Of a stretch of 64,000 nucleotides of DNA, positions 49,841 through 59,222 are shown in pieces. Where the stretch lies: contig NZ_JAUTWQ010000011.1 in assembly GCF_046719735.1 (NCBI RefSeq), positions 124,001-188,000 of the forward strand, given 5' to 3'. The notes under the pieces are model-generated. The model searched no databases. It worked only from the letters and a program-made list of their open reading frames with translations, and was not told where the DNA came from. A program made the translations under genes and the position numbers. Source of the stretch: Halobacillus_B rhizosphaerae (GTDB taxonomy: Bacteria; Bacillota; Bacilli; Bacillales; Halobacillaceae). Position 1 is the stretch's first letter. Every line of letters begins with the position of its first letter.

Positions 49841-51178
49841 ATGAAAGTTGTCATCATTGGCGGAGATGCTGCTGGAATGAGTGCAGCTATGCAGATTGTT
49901 AGGAATAGTGAAGATCAAGAACATAATATCATCACATTAGAAAGAGGAGAAATTTATTCATACGGTCAATGCGGTCTGCCTTATGTACTTAGCGGAAACG
50001 TAGATTCGACCGATGATTTAATTGCTAGAAATCCTGAAACGTTTCGAAATAAATATGGCATTGACAGCCGCATTCTGCATGAAGTGACCCGGGTCGATTG
50101 TGACCATAGAGTTGTTTATGGAGTGAATCACAAGACGGGTAAAGATTTTGAAGAAAGCTATGACCGGCTATTAATTGCAACAGGCGCAGATCCGGTATTC
50201 CCGCCATGGGAAGGACGAAATCTGAAAGGCATTCATACCTTGAAAACGATCCCGGATTTAAAGGGGATAATGGACAATATGGATCCTTCGGTAGAACGGG
50301 TTACGATCGTTGGCGGAGGATATATTGGTTTAGAAATGGCAGAAGCCTTTGTAAAACAGAACAAGCAGGTGCAAATGATTGATCGGGGCACACAAGTGGC
50401 AAAAATTTTTGATGAAGATATGGGGAAGTTCATCCATGAAGAAGCTGAGCGGCACGGGGTGAAGTTAACTCTTGGAGAGTCCGTAGAAGGATTTGGAGGA
50501 ACGGATCACGTCCAGACCATTACTACAGATCAAGGGAATTATGACACGGATTTAGTCCTTGTAGCTGTAGGAGTCGCGCCGAATACAGCTTTCTTAGAAG
50601 GAACGGGTGTGTACACAAGCTATCATGGAGCGATTGAAGTCAACGCTTTTATGGAGACGAGTATTTTAGATATTTATGCGGCAGGAGATTGTGCGACCCA
50701 ATTTCATCGCATTAAGCAACAGAATGATTATGTCCCTCTGGGTACACACGCAAATAAACAAGGACAAATCGCTGGGCTGAGTATCGTCAATATCCGGAAA
50801 CCTTATAAAGGGATGGTCGGCACTTCGATTTTGAAATTCTTTGATCTAACTTTAGGAAGAACGGGGATTTCGAGCAGAGAAGCTGAACAAGATCATTTTC
50901 CAATTAAAACGGTTACCCTTAACTCTACTCATGCGGCCGGTTACTATTCTAAAGATGACCCCATGACTCTTAAGCTTCTTTATCATGAAGAGAAACGTAC
51001 GCTGCTGGGAGGACAAATCATCGGTAAAGCAGGCGTGGATAAGCGGATTGATGTCCTTGCCACAGCCCTCTACCATGAGATGACCATTGACGATCTTGTT
51101 GATCTTGATCTCTCTTATTCTCCTCCCTACAACAGTGTGTGGGATCCAATTCAACAGGCTGCCCGGCGAGCAGAGTGA
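49841..51178 (+). CDS. CoA-disulfide reductase / NAD(P)H oxidase family flavoprotein
   Basis: FAD enzyme of 445 residues of the single-cysteine disulfide reductase family. Seen: VVIIGGDAAGMSAAMQ (FAD motif), the active Cys44 in YSYGQCGLPYVLSG, VTIVGGGYIGLEMAEAF (NAD(P) motif), and DIYAAGDCATQFH. It should reduce coenzyme A disulfide (and possibly bacillithiol-type or polysulfide substrates) with NAD(P)H. There is no C-terminal rhodanese domain. AAAGGAG precedes the ATG. Confidence 0.88.
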   Translation: MKVVIIGGDAAGMSAAMQIVRNSEDQEHNIITLERGEIYSYGQCGLPYVLSGNVDSTDDLIARNPETFRNKYGIDSRILHEVTRVDCDHRVVYGVNHKTGKDFEESYDRLLIATGADPVFPPWEGRNLKGIHTLKTIPDLKGIMDNMDPSVERVTIVGGGYIGLEMAEAFVKQNKQVQMIDRGTQVAKIFDEDMGKFIHEEAERHGVKLTLGESVEGFGGTDHVQTITTDQGNYDTDLVLVAVGVAPNTAFLEGTGVYTSYHGAIEVNAFMETSILDIYAAGDCATQFHRIKQQNDYVPLGTHANKQGQIAGLSIVNIRKPYKGMVGTSILKFFDLTLGRTGISSREAEQDHFPIKTVTLNSTHAAGYYSKDDPMTLKLLYHEEKRTLLGGQIIGKAGVDKRIDVLATALYHEMTIDDLVDLDLSYSPPYNSVWDPIQQAARRAE

Positions 51179-51233
51179 AACTTTTTACATCTTCATTCGT
51201 ATATAAGCTAGATTATTTAAAGGAGGAAGTTAT

Positions 51234-51437
51234 ATGAGTGAACAAGGATGTGTGAAATGTGGAAGTCAGGATGCAGGTGAAAAGGATGTATCCATGACAG
51301 GATCGGGGTTATCTAAAATGCTTGATGTGCAAAACAATAAATTCACGGTGGTATATTGTAAAAAGTGCGGTTACTCCGAGTTTTATAATAAACAGGCCTC
51401 CATGGGCAGCAATATTTTAGACTTGTTCTTTGGATAA
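51234..51437 (+). CDS. Zinc-ribbon protein (DUF2082-like), 67 residues
   Basis: Small protein with two C-x2-C pairs (GCVKCGSQ and YCKKCGYSEFY) about 40 residues apart and an LSKMLDVQNNKFTVV middle, the pattern of nucleic-acid-binding zinc-ribbon proteins. AAAGGAGG supports the start. It follows the reductase by 55 bp and is probably in the same transcript; the terminator follows it. Confidence 0.8.
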   Translation: MSEQGCVKCGSQDAGEKDVSMTGSGLSKMLDVQNNKFTVVYCKKCGYSEFYNKQASMGSNILDLFFG

Positions 51438-51480
51438 GTATTCCCTCCAAAAGGAGAGAAGTCTATTAGCAAATATTAAT

Positions 51481-51534
51481 CCGAACGATGCTGAAGAGTG
51501 ATCGCTATTCTTCCATCATCGTTCGGGTTTTTTT
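51481..51534 (+). terminator. Terminator after the zinc-ribbon gene
   Basis: CCGAACGATG (51481-51490) pairs with CATCGTTCGG (51517-51526) around a 26-nt loop that itself can pair (GAAGA/TCTTC), then TTTTTTT. From here to 51760 I see no gene. Confidence 0.8.
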
Positions 51535-51760
51535 GTCTTCAATGAGGCGGAATTTCATGTCATACTCAATAAACGTGGTTTACACCTCTATGATAACGCC
51601 CCTTCACTTCTTAATTTTTAGTGAGAAAACAGGTCTTAAGGTAGATCGTTTACCCACGTAACTGGGAGGGGTAGTGATTTCTAGAAAAACAAAGGATCGG
51701 GAAGACTTACGAAAATATGATAATATGTAGAATGACAGAACACACAGGGGGCTTACCACT

Positions 51761-52846
51761 TTGAATAAAGAAGAATTATTTAAAGAAGCTGAGCAATTTA
51801 TACATCAGTGCTATTACGAATTAGGAAAAACTGAACAACACATAGAGCAGAGAATCTCCGAGGTGGAACGGTCGATTAGGGAGAAGGGAACATATGAACA
51901 TACGTATGAAGAGCTTGAACATGGAGCCCGGCTTGCCTGGAGAAATAGCAATCGGTGTATTGGACGGTTGTTCTGGAAAAGCCTGCAAGTCTTTGATCAC
52001 CGCTCTTTAAATCAAGAAGCGGATATTCGTGATGCGATATTTTCCCATATGGACTATGCTACGAATAAAGGGAGAGTTCGCCCGACTATCTCCATTTTTA
52101 GACCCAAAGATAAGTATGGAGAAGTCAGGATCTGGAACCACCAGCTGATTCGGTATGCAGGATATGATGGAGAGACTGGACAAACCGGCGATCCGGACTC
52201 TTTGGAATTTACCAAGCGTTGTCAAGCTTTAGGCTGGAAGGGGAAAGGTAGTCCGTTTGACGTACTGCCGCTTGTCATTCAAGTTAATGAAGGCAAGCCG
52301 GAATGGTACGAGATTCCTGAGGATAAGATTCTTGAAGTCCCTCTAAGACATCCAGACTATACTTGGTTTCAAGATCTCCAACTGAAATGGTATGCTGTCC
52401 CGTTTATTTCTGACATGCGCTTAGAGATCGGCGGAATTCACTATACTGCTGCCCCTTTCAACGGGTGGTATATGGAAACAGAAATTGGAGCGCGGAATTT
52501 AGCGGATGATTTCCGCTATAACCTTTTGCCGACAGTCGCAGAAGCAATGGGGCTGAATATTAGAAGAAACGCTTCGTTATGGAAAGACAGGGCGTTGATT
52601 GAATTGAATCAGGCGGTGCTGCATTCTTTTAAAGAAGACAAAGTAAGTTTGGTGGATCATCATACCGCTGCCCAGCAGTTTCAGCTGTTTGAAGAAAAGG
52701 AAGAATCATGCGGCCGGGAAGTTACCGGTGACTGGACGTGGCTGATCCCCCCAGTATCTCCTGCTTCTACGCATATCTTTCATCATTCTTATCCAAACAG
52801 AATGGATACACCAAATTATTTCTATCAAGACAAAGCTTATAATTAG
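51761..52846 (+). CDS. nos: Bacterial nitric oxide synthase oxygenase
   Basis: Heme monooxygenase domain of 361 residues that makes NO from arginine, with no reductase domain, as in other Bacillus NOS proteins. Seen: the heme-thiolate Cys66 in WRNSNRCIGRLFW, the substrate region with the Glu in GWYMETEIGARNLAD, and the tail VSPASTHIFHHSYPNR. It depends on an unlinked flavodoxin or reductase for electrons; none is beside it. The start is TTG 51761 with AGGGGG nine bases before. In Bacillus, NO protects against oxidative stress and antibiotics. Confidence 0.95.
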   Translation: MNKEELFKEAEQFIHQCYYELGKTEQHIEQRISEVERSIREKGTYEHTYEELEHGARLAWRNSNRCIGRLFWKSLQVFDHRSLNQEADIRDAIFSHMDYATNKGRVRPTISIFRPKDKYGEVRIWNHQLIRYAGYDGETGQTGDPDSLEFTKRCQALGWKGKGSPFDVLPLVIQVNEGKPEWYEIPEDKILEVPLRHPDYTWFQDLQLKWYAVPFISDMRLEIGGIHYTAAPFNGWYMETEIGARNLADDFRYNLLPTVAEAMGLNIRRNASLWKDRALIELNQAVLHSFKEDKVSLVDHHTAAQQFQLFEEKEESCGREVTGDWTWLIPPVSPASTHIFHHSYPNRMDTPNYFYQDKAYN

Positions 52847-52922
52847 ATTGAACCCAATGTACTGTCCTCCAACGTCGTCTTGGTCAGCAGATCAGCTTGG
52901 AACAAAAAATAGTACTCAGCAT

Positions 52923-52960
52923 AAAACCCGAACCGCTTATTCTAGAGGTTCGGGTTTTAT
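52923..52960. terminator. Bidirectional terminator
   Basis: AAAACCCGAACC pairs with GGTTCGGGTTTT around a 12-nt loop. The stem covers the 3' end of the minus-strand gene at 52937, so its stop codon lies in the loop. Confidence 0.85.
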
Positions 52961-53194
52961 GTATTGACTCATAAAAGAAGGGACAGTTTCTTTTTTCTCC
53001 AATAGGATCGCTGATTCTGCATACTGTCTTGATTCATCCGATATGGAGTGATGAACCGCATTTTTTCTTACGGGCGTATAAGACCCTCCGTCCTTATGAA
53101 GTAAGTAAGCGAGTGTCACTCCAAGAACCAGCAGACATAATAGACCAAGTGCCATCTTTCTTTGTACCATGATGTTTCTTTTCTTCCTTTCCAT
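52937..53194 (-). CDS. Small single-pass membrane protein, 85 residues
   Basis: N-terminal basic residues (MERKKRNIMVQRK), one helix (MALGLLCLLVLGVTLAYLL) and a polar, presumably outer tail of 55 residues. No family recognised. AAAAGGACGAA precedes the first ATG; an internal ATG at 53170 would shorten it by eight residues. The stop falls in a terminator loop, which supports it as a real gene end. Confidence 0.55.
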   Translation of the reverse strand: MERKKRNIMVQRKMALGLLCLLVLGVTLAYLLHKDGGSYTPVRKNAVHHSISDESRQYAESAILLEKKETVPSFMSQYIKPEPLE

Positions 53195-53326
53195 TTCGTC
53201 CTTTTGAGAAAAGTATAAACGTCAAAACAGCTGACGGCTAGATTAAAATTGTGTTTTTTTAATGACAAAATGAAGACAAGAAGAAAAAGCGCCGATCCAT
53301 GGAAAACTGCCTCAATTTCTGATCTT

Positions 53327-53548
53327 TTAAAAGGTTTTAAAAATGAAAGTAAGAACATAGATGCCGAGGAGAATAATAGCGAGACTCAATATAGTCATCA
53401 AGCTATATTCTAAAGGTTTGTTTTTCTTAATTCCCTGCCGTCTCTTTTGCTTGGGGTACCAGTACACGACCAGTACAACTCCAGTAGCAGTCAGCCCAAA
53501 GATCATGCACACGAGTAATGCTTCGATGATATTCACTACTATATTCAT
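53327..53548 (-). CDS. Small two-helix membrane protein, 73 residues
   Basis: Two membrane segments (IIEALLVCMIFGLTATGVVLVVYW and LMTILSLAIILLGIYVLTFIF) linked by a basic loop (PKQKRRQGIKKNKP). AAGAGGG lies about nine bases before the ATG. No family recognised. It sits between another small membrane protein and the amidase gene on the same strand. Confidence 0.6.
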   Translation of the reverse strand: MNIVVNIIEALLVCMIFGLTATGVVLVVYWYPKQKRRQGIKKNKPLEYSLMTILSLAIILLGIYVLTFIFKTF

Positions 53549-53645
53549 AGCGCGGCCCTCTTTTCAAGAAATGGCTTATGATTATGCAGTTTCTCCAATT
53601 GATCATACTCCTGCACAACGGCTGCGGAAGTGTAAGGTGCGCCGG

Positions 53646-54428
53646 CTATTCGTATAAGTCCGGTCGACGATCTTGAAAAATAGGGATTTGTTCACGAATA
53701 GTTTCTACAGCGGAAAAATCAATATCAGCTGTTAAAATCTCTTCCTGTTCCTGAGCTTCGGCTACGACATTCCCCCAGGGGTCTATTACCATAGAATGGC
53801 CGCCAAAGGTATTGTTAGGATCCGAACCCACACGGTTACATGCCACCACAAAACACTGGTTTTCGATTGCGCGGCTAATCAGCAGACTCCTCCAGTGGTC
53901 TACACGAGGCTTCGGCCATTCTGCCACGACAAACAATGCTCTGGATCCATCAATCATATGCGTACGAATCCACTCAGGGAAACGGATATCATAGCAGATC
54001 ACACCAGCGACTGGTGTCTCTTTGAAAGTAAAACTGCCTTTCTCTTCCCCCGATTGCAAAAATTTCTCTTCATTCATCAACCGGAATAAATGAGCTTTTC
54101 GGTAAGATAGAATTCTTTTTCCCTGAGGGTTATAAACCACAAGCGTGTTGTAAAATTGTTCCATATTTTTTTCGGCGGACGATCCCATTATCGTCAGATT
54201 ATATTGTTGAGCAAGCTGGCTTAGCAGGGTATGGGTAGGTCCATGAAAATCTTCAGCAATCGTCGTAAAATTCTCGAGATCGTAACCTGTAGTCCAAAGT
54301 TCAGGCAGAAGAACCAGTTCAGCACCTTGATTTGCTGCTTCCTTAATCCGTTCTGCGGCAATTTTGCGATTGATTTCTGGTTTTCCAAATGCAATATCCA
54401 TTTGAATGATAGCGATTTTGGCTGTCAT
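53646..54428 (-). CDS. Carbon-nitrogen hydrolase (omega-amidase, MtnU-like)
   Basis: Nitrilase-superfamily amidase of 260 residues. The catalytic triad is visible: Glu in VLLPELWTTGYDL, Lys in LSYRKAHLF, Cys in AGVICYDIRFPE. The length and these blocks match MtnU (YkrU) of B. subtilis, an omega-amidase that hydrolyses ketoglutaramate-type products formed by glutamine-dependent aminotransferases such as MtnE. A MtnE-like gene lies at 48483-49664. It is cytoplasmic. Confidence 0.86.
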   Translation of the reverse strand: MTAKIAIIQMDIAFGKPEINRKIAAERIKEAANQGAELVLLPELWTTGYDLENFTTIAEDFHGPTHTLLSQLAQQYNLTIMGSSAEKNMEQFYNTLVVYNPQGKRILSYRKAHLFRLMNEEKFLQSGEEKGSFTFKETPVAGVICYDIRFPEWIRTHMIDGSRALFVVAEWPKPRVDHWRSLLISRAIENQCFVVACNRVGSDPNNTFGGHSMVIDPWGNVVAEAQEQEEILTADIDFSAVETIREQIPIFQDRRPDLYE

Positions 54429-54542
54429 ATCTTCACCTCGTTTTCTTATAGTTTACCAGATATTTACCTGTTTTTCTCTCCGTATGGAATAGATTTAAGC
54501 ATGCTACAATAGAAATATCATAGTTTTGAGAGGAAGAGGCAG

Positions 54543-56288
54543 ATGTTTGAGTTGCTGTTACCGATGCTGGAACGACTGGGAATCATCGTGACGGTTGCTT
54601 TCATCATAACAAGGTTTCGCTTTTTTAGAGAACTAATTGATCGAAAGAAACTGAACCGTCGCCAACATGTAATGGCTATTGCTTTTTTTGGTTTGTTTGG
54701 AATTATCGGTACGTATACAGGGATCACGTATAACACGAATTCTTTAGAGTTTGGAAGCTGGGTGATGAATGTTGGTCAGACTGAAGCGATTGCCAACTCT
54801 CGGGTGATTGGCATTGTAGCGGCGGGTTTATTCGGCGGATATCGAATCGGGATCGGTGCAGGGGCGATCGCGGGACTTCACCGATTATCGCTTGGAGGAT
54901 TTACGGGTGCTGCCTGTGGGATTTCGGCAGTAATTGCAGGCATCATTTCCGGCTTCTTTCATAAGAAAGATCAGCCCTTAAAACTGAAAACCGCACTGCT
55001 AGTGGGTTCATTTGCTGAAACCGTGCAAATGGGCATCATCTTAATCGGGGCAAAACCTTTCCATCAGGCGTGGGCACTTGTACAGGAGATCGGTATTCCT
55101 ATGATTGTAGCCAACGGTGTAGGATCGGCTTTGTTTTTGCTGATTATTCGAAATGTATTAAATGAAGAAGAAAAAGCCGGTGCGATTCAGGCTCAGAAAG
55201 CATTGAGGCTTGCAGAGCGTACAATCTCCTATTTACGTAAGGGACTTACAAGCGATTCGGCACTGAAGGTTTCGCAAATTATTTATGATGAAGTAGAAGT
55301 AAGCGCCATTTCGATAACCAATGAAGAAAAGATCCTCGCTCACGTGGGGCTGGCTGATGACCATCATAAGGCTGGAGAAACGATCCAGACTCATGCGACG
55401 CGCAAGGTCATTCGCACGGGGAGTCTGGTGGTTGCCAAGCATGAGGACATTAATTGCAACCATGAGGATTGTCAGCTCGGGGCCGCGGTGATTGCCCCTC
55501 TAAAACGGCGCCAGGAAGTGGTAGGAACCTTGAAGTTCTACGTAAGGTCAGAAAAATCAGTGTCTAATGTCTTACTTGAACTCATTCAAGGGTTGAGTGC
55601 GTTATTAGGCCAGCAGCTGGAAATTGCTGATGCAGAAAGGGCACAGGAACTTGCTCGTGAAGCAGAGGTGAAAGCCCTGCAGGCACAAGTGAATCCACAT
55701 TTTCTATTCAATTCATTGAATGTAATTGTTTCACTTATTCGTTCTGAACCTAATCGGGCTCGAGCGCTGTTGATAGCTTTATCAAAATTTTTCAGACAGA
55801 ACTTGGGGGCTACCACCAGAATATGGACCTCTCTAGGAGAAGAACTAAATCATGTGAAAGCTTACTTATTAATAGAAGAAACAAGGTTTGTAGATAAGCT
55901 CCATGTTCATTATGAAATTGAGGAATCCACTTTAAAAGCAAGAATCGCTCCTCTAACTCTGCAGCCTTTAGTGGAAAATTGTATTAAACATGGCATTAAG
56001 GAACGGGAAGGTGATGCCGAAATTACGATTCGTGTTCAAAGCAGCGAAGAGGGAGTGAAGATCTCAGTTATTGATAATGGACAGGGAATAGATGCTGAGC
56101 GTTTAAATAGTCTTGGTGTGGTTGAAGTGAATTCAGAAGAAGGCACAGGATTAGGCCTTTATAATGTTAATAAACGATTAGAACACATGCACGGAGAACG
56201 TTCCAAATTAAAGATCGAAAGTGAACTTGGAAAAGGAACCATAATTTCTTTTGTCATTCCGGACTTTCGAGAGGAGGTGCCTGCTTGA
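54543..56288 (+). CDS. lytS: LytS-type sensor histidine kinase
   Basis: Membrane sensor kinase of 581 residues. Seen: five or six N-terminal helices (5TMR-LYT sensing domain, to about residue 200; RLSLGGFTGAACGISAVIAG), a GAF-like domain (about 220-360), the HisKA_7TM-like His386 in QVNPHFLFNSLNVI, and the ATPase boxes VENCIKHGI and IDNGQGID with GTGLGLYNV. LytS-family kinases in Bacillus and E. coli (BtsS) sense extracellular pyruvate. The response regulator follows with a 4-bp overlap. Confidence 0.92.
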   Translation: MFELLLPMLERLGIIVTVAFIITRFRFFRELIDRKKLNRRQHVMAIAFFGLFGIIGTYTGITYNTNSLEFGSWVMNVGQTEAIANSRVIGIVAAGLFGGYRIGIGAGAIAGLHRLSLGGFTGAACGISAVIAGIISGFFHKKDQPLKLKTALLVGSFAETVQMGIILIGAKPFHQAWALVQEIGIPMIVANGVGSALFLLIIRNVLNEEEKAGAIQAQKALRLAERTISYLRKGLTSDSALKVSQIIYDEVEVSAISITNEEKILAHVGLADDHHKAGETIQTHATRKVIRTGSLVVAKHEDINCNHEDCQLGAAVIAPLKRRQEVVGTLKFYVRSEKSVSNVLLELIQGLSALLGQQLEIADAERAQELAREAEVKALQAQVNPHFLFNSLNVIVSLIRSEPNRARALLIALSKFFRQNLGATTRIWTSLGEELNHVKAYLLIEETRFVDKLHVHYEIEESTLKARIAPLTLQPLVENCIKHGIKEREGDAEITIRVQSSEEGVKISVIDNGQGIDAERLNSLGVVEVNSEEGTGLGLYNVNKRLEHMHGERSKLKIESELGKGTIISFVIPDFREEVPA

Positions 56289-57019
56289 GTAACCCTATTA
56301 CTGTCGTTGTAGTGGATGATGAGCGATTCAGCCGGGAAGAACTCGTTTATTTGTTAAAACAATTCCCTTCCGTCGAGGTAGTCGGAGAGGCGGATTCAGG
56401 AGAAAAAGCGGTCATGCAGACGATTCAGAAGCAGCCAGATGTGTTGTTTCTGGATGTCGAAATGCCCAAAATGGACGGAATGGCAGTAGCGAAGTCTGTA
56501 CAGGAATTAAAGAAAGTTCCAAGAATTGTCTTCGCTACTGCTTATCCTGATTTTGCAGTAGAGGCGTTTCGGCATGAGGCCATTGATTACTTATTAAAGC
56601 CTTTCGATGAAGAACAGCTTAAGGAAGCCATTTCCCGCTTAGAAAAGCAGTTCTTTAAAGAAGAGGTCCCTTCCACAGGTGTTTCAGCACCGTCAAAACT
56701 CGCTGTAGAAGGGGAGGACGCGATTCATTATTTAGATCCCCGAGATATCATCTATATATATCGAGAGGAAAGGATAACTAAAATTGTGGATAAACAAAGG
56801 ACGCATGAAACAAAGTTGGCGCTGAAAGAAGTGGAAAGCCGTCTCGCTGCGTTTTCATTCTACCGGGTCCACAAAAGCTATCTAGTAAATCTGGAATACA
56901 TTGACGGGCTGACGCCATGGTTTAATGGGGCTTACCAATTAGAACTGCGAGGAATAAATGAAAAGCTATCGGTCAGCAGGAACTATGTAAAGGGCTTAAG
57001 ACAGAAGCTAGAGCTCTAA
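56285..57019 (+). CDS. lytR: LytTR response regulator (LytR type)
   Basis: Response regulator of 244 residues: receiver domain with Asp57 in VLFLDVEMPKMDG, then a LytTR DNA-binding domain (about 140-244; ILYIYREERITKI-like strand and FYRVHKSYLVNLEYIDGL). It starts at TTG 56285, overlapping the kinase stop by 4 bp, behind GAGGAGG. It probably activates the CstA-family carrier gene that follows; LytTR proteins bind direct repeats, which I could not place with confidence in the 140-bp upstream region. Confidence 0.92.
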   Translation: MSNPITVVVVDDERFSREELVYLLKQFPSVEVVGEADSGEKAVMQTIQKQPDVLFLDVEMPKMDGMAVAKSVQELKKVPRIVFATAYPDFAVEAFRHEAIDYLLKPFDEEQLKEAISRLEKQFFKEEVPSTGVSAPSKLAVEGEDAIHYLDPRDIIYIYREERITKIVDKQRTHETKLALKEVESRLAAFSFYRVHKSYLVNLEYIDGLTPWFNGAYQLELRGINEKLSVSRNYVKGLRQKLEL

Positions 57020-57141
57020 TCATGAAATAGTTACTTTCTGGATCTGGTATTTGCCAGGTGTCTCCTTCTAATTTCCAATTTTCGATGCTTCTTACAGGCG
57101 TGTTGTTCCTTCAAATGAACATCTTAGACAAGAATCCGCAT

Positions 57142-57157
57142 AGGAAAGCGTTTTCTT
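57142..57157. promoter_or_regulatory. cre-like site before the CstA gene
   Basis: AGGAAAGCGTTTTCTT fits the cre pattern except at the outer base. A possible -10 (TATGAT, 57160-57165) directly follows. Catabolite repression of pyruvate uptake would make sense. Confidence 0.45.
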
Positions 57158-57205
57158 GCTATGATCTTTGTAAGCGATTTCAAAGAAATGAAGGAGGACG
57201 CTGGA

Positions 57206-58648
57206 TTGATTACTTTTCTTGTTAGTATCGTACTTTTAGTTGTCGGCTATTTTACTTATGGTAAATTCGTAGAGAAAATATTTGGAATCAATACAGAACG
57301 GAAGACACCTGCTTACACTCATAGTGACGGCGTGGATTATCTGCCTATGGGAGAGAAGAAAAATGCGCTTATTCAGCTCTTGAATATAGCAGGAGTAGGA
57401 CCTATTTTCGGCCCGATACTCGGGGCGCTTTATGGGCCGGTGGCATTTATTTGGATTGTCGTCGGTTGTATCTTTGGAGGGGCTGTCCATGACTACTTAA
57501 CAGGGATGATTTCTATCCGCAATCGTGGGGCACATTTACCTGAACTGGCTGGTAAGTTTTTAGGCAGAGTGATGAAACACGTAGTTAACGCTTTTGCAAT
57601 TTTATTACTTGTTCTGGTAGGTACAGTATTTGTCACCGCACCTGCTGATTTGCTTCATAATATGACGAGCAGCTGGCTGGCATTACCGGTTATATTGTTT
57701 GCAATTTTTGCTTATTATCTGCTTGCTACACTACTTCCGATTGATAAAATCATTGGTCGATTCTATCCGTTATTCGGAGCATTGCTCTTGATTAGTGCGA
57801 TTGGAGTAGGCGCTGCTCTCATCTTTACTGGAGCACCAATTCCTGAGCTGTCCTTTACGAATATGCACCCAGATCATGCTCCAATCTTTCCACTCCTGTT
57901 CTTGACGATATCGTGCGGTGCATTGTCGGGGTTCCATGCTACACAAACGCCGATTATCTCGCGGACTACGCAGCAGGAGAAACAGGGACGCCGGATTTTT
58001 TACGGTATGATGATTGCTGAAGGGATCATTGCTATGATTTGGGCAGCAGCTGCCATGAGCTTATTTGGCGGATCTGGAGGATTGAATGAGGTGCTGGCGA
58101 ACGGTGGACCAGCTGCAGTCGTAAGTGAAGTATCTACTAGCATGCTGGGAGCTGTTGGTGGAACCTTGGCTGTGCTGGGAGTTATTGTACTGCCTATCAC
58201 TTCCGGAGACACGGCCTTCCGTAGTGCCCGTATGATTATTGCTGACTATCTTAAAGTTTCCCAAACTAAAGTAATGAATCGCATGTGGATAGCGATCCCT
58301 ATGTTTGTGATTTCCTTTGGATTAACGAAGATTGACTTTACTTTGCTGTGGCGGTACTTTTCCTGGGCCAATCAATCAACGGCCATGATTGCCCTCTGGG
58401 TGGGAGCGATGTATTTATTCCTGGCAAGGAAAAACTATTGGATTGCAGCGATTCCTGCTGCCTTTATGACCATGGCCACCTTTACGTATATACTGAATGC
58501 ACCTATTGGCTTTGGAATGTCCTTAAATGTATCCTATGTAATTTCGATGATTATAACTGTTGTTATAGTGGCAGCATTCTTTATTGCTGCAAAACGCGGC
58601 CTGGATAAAAACATTCCTCTGGAAGAAGGCTTAAAACCGACAGCATAA
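57206..58648 (+). CDS. CstA-family carbon starvation protein, probable pyruvate transporter
   Basis: Carrier of 480 residues with about 14 helices. Seen: VVGYFTYGKFVEKIFGI, the CstA signature PIFGPILGALYGPVAFIWIVVGCIFGG split over two helices, VHDYLTGMISIRNRGAHLPEL, SCGALSGFHATQTPI and LPITSGDTAFRSARM. E. coli BtsT, of this family, is a pyruvate/H+ symporter controlled by the LytS/LytR-like BtsSR; the same partners are adjacent here. AAGGAGG (57191-57197) fits TTG 57206; the reading from ATG 57161 contains this site and is rejected. Confidence 0.9.
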   Translation: MITFLVSIVLLVVGYFTYGKFVEKIFGINTERKTPAYTHSDGVDYLPMGEKKNALIQLLNIAGVGPIFGPILGALYGPVAFIWIVVGCIFGGAVHDYLTGMISIRNRGAHLPELAGKFLGRVMKHVVNAFAILLLVLVGTVFVTAPADLLHNMTSSWLALPVILFAIFAYYLLATLLPIDKIIGRFYPLFGALLLISAIGVGAALIFTGAPIPELSFTNMHPDHAPIFPLLFLTISCGALSGFHATQTPIISRTTQQEKQGRRIFYGMMIAEGIIAMIWAAAAMSLFGGSGGLNEVLANGGPAAVVSEVSTSMLGAVGGTLAVLGVIVLPITSGDTAFRSARMIIADYLKVSQTKVMNRMWIAIPMFVISFGLTKIDFTLLWRYFSWANQSTAMIALWVGAMYLFLARKNYWIAAIPAAFMTMATFTYILNAPIGFGMSLNVSYVISMIITVVIVAAFFIAAKRGLDKNIPLEEGLKPTA

Positions 58649-58746
58649 GTAGAAGTTCAAGAACAATAATGGAAATCTTGGAAGTAAGTTTAGTTTGTCT
58701 TCTTTCATGATGATATAGAATGGAAACGAGTGTTTCTAAAATAATG

Positions 58747-58783
58747 AAAACCCGGGCCAATGGAAATAAATGGTCCGGGTTTT
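58747..58783 (+). terminator. Terminator after the CstA gene
   Basis: AAAACCCGGGCCA pairs with TGGTCCGGGTTTT (one mismatch or G-T pair). Confidence 0.85.
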
Positions 58784-58893
58784 CGTTAGATGAAATTTTT
58801 TACCCCACTTTAATATCCTTTGATTTTAAAGGAAGTAGAAGTTTCCAATCAAGAATTTCAGTGAATGAGAATATTACATAAGGAGGAGATAGA

Positions 58894-59169
58894 ATGACGA
58901 ACACCATCCACGAAGAAAAAGAGAGGTTATATATAGGGGAATCAGATCAGCCTGATGCAGAGTTGGTTTTTGAGGAGAAAAATCAGGAAATGATCATTAC
59001 GCATACAATCGTCGATCCAAAGCTGCAGGGGAAAGGTCTTGCTTCTAAGCTCGTAGAATACGCTGTAAGCTATGCAAGGGAACATGGGTTGAAAATAAAG
59101 CCCGTTTGTTCCTTTGCACAGCATTATCTAACGGATAATCCCAAGTATGAGGATATAATAAAGCGGTAA
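58894..59169 (+). CDS. Small GNAT-like N-acetyltransferase (YidJ/Gcn5-related type)
   Basis: Protein of 91 residues with the acetyl-CoA loop IVDPKLQGKGLASKLVEYAVSYA and the C-terminal CSFAQHYLTDNPKYEDII, the pattern of the short GNAT (PF14542) group, whose members lack the N-terminal half of normal GNATs. AAGGAGG is seven bases before the ATG. Substrate unknown. Confidence 0.87.
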   Translation: MTNTIHEEKERLYIGESDQPDAELVFEEKNQEMIITHTIVDPKLQGKGLASKLVEYAVSYAREHGLKIKPVCSFAQHYLTDNPKYEDIIKR

Positions 59170-59222
59170 TAAGAGGAAATGGATGAGTTGAAATAGGATC
59201 AATAAAAGACCTGCATAGTAAT

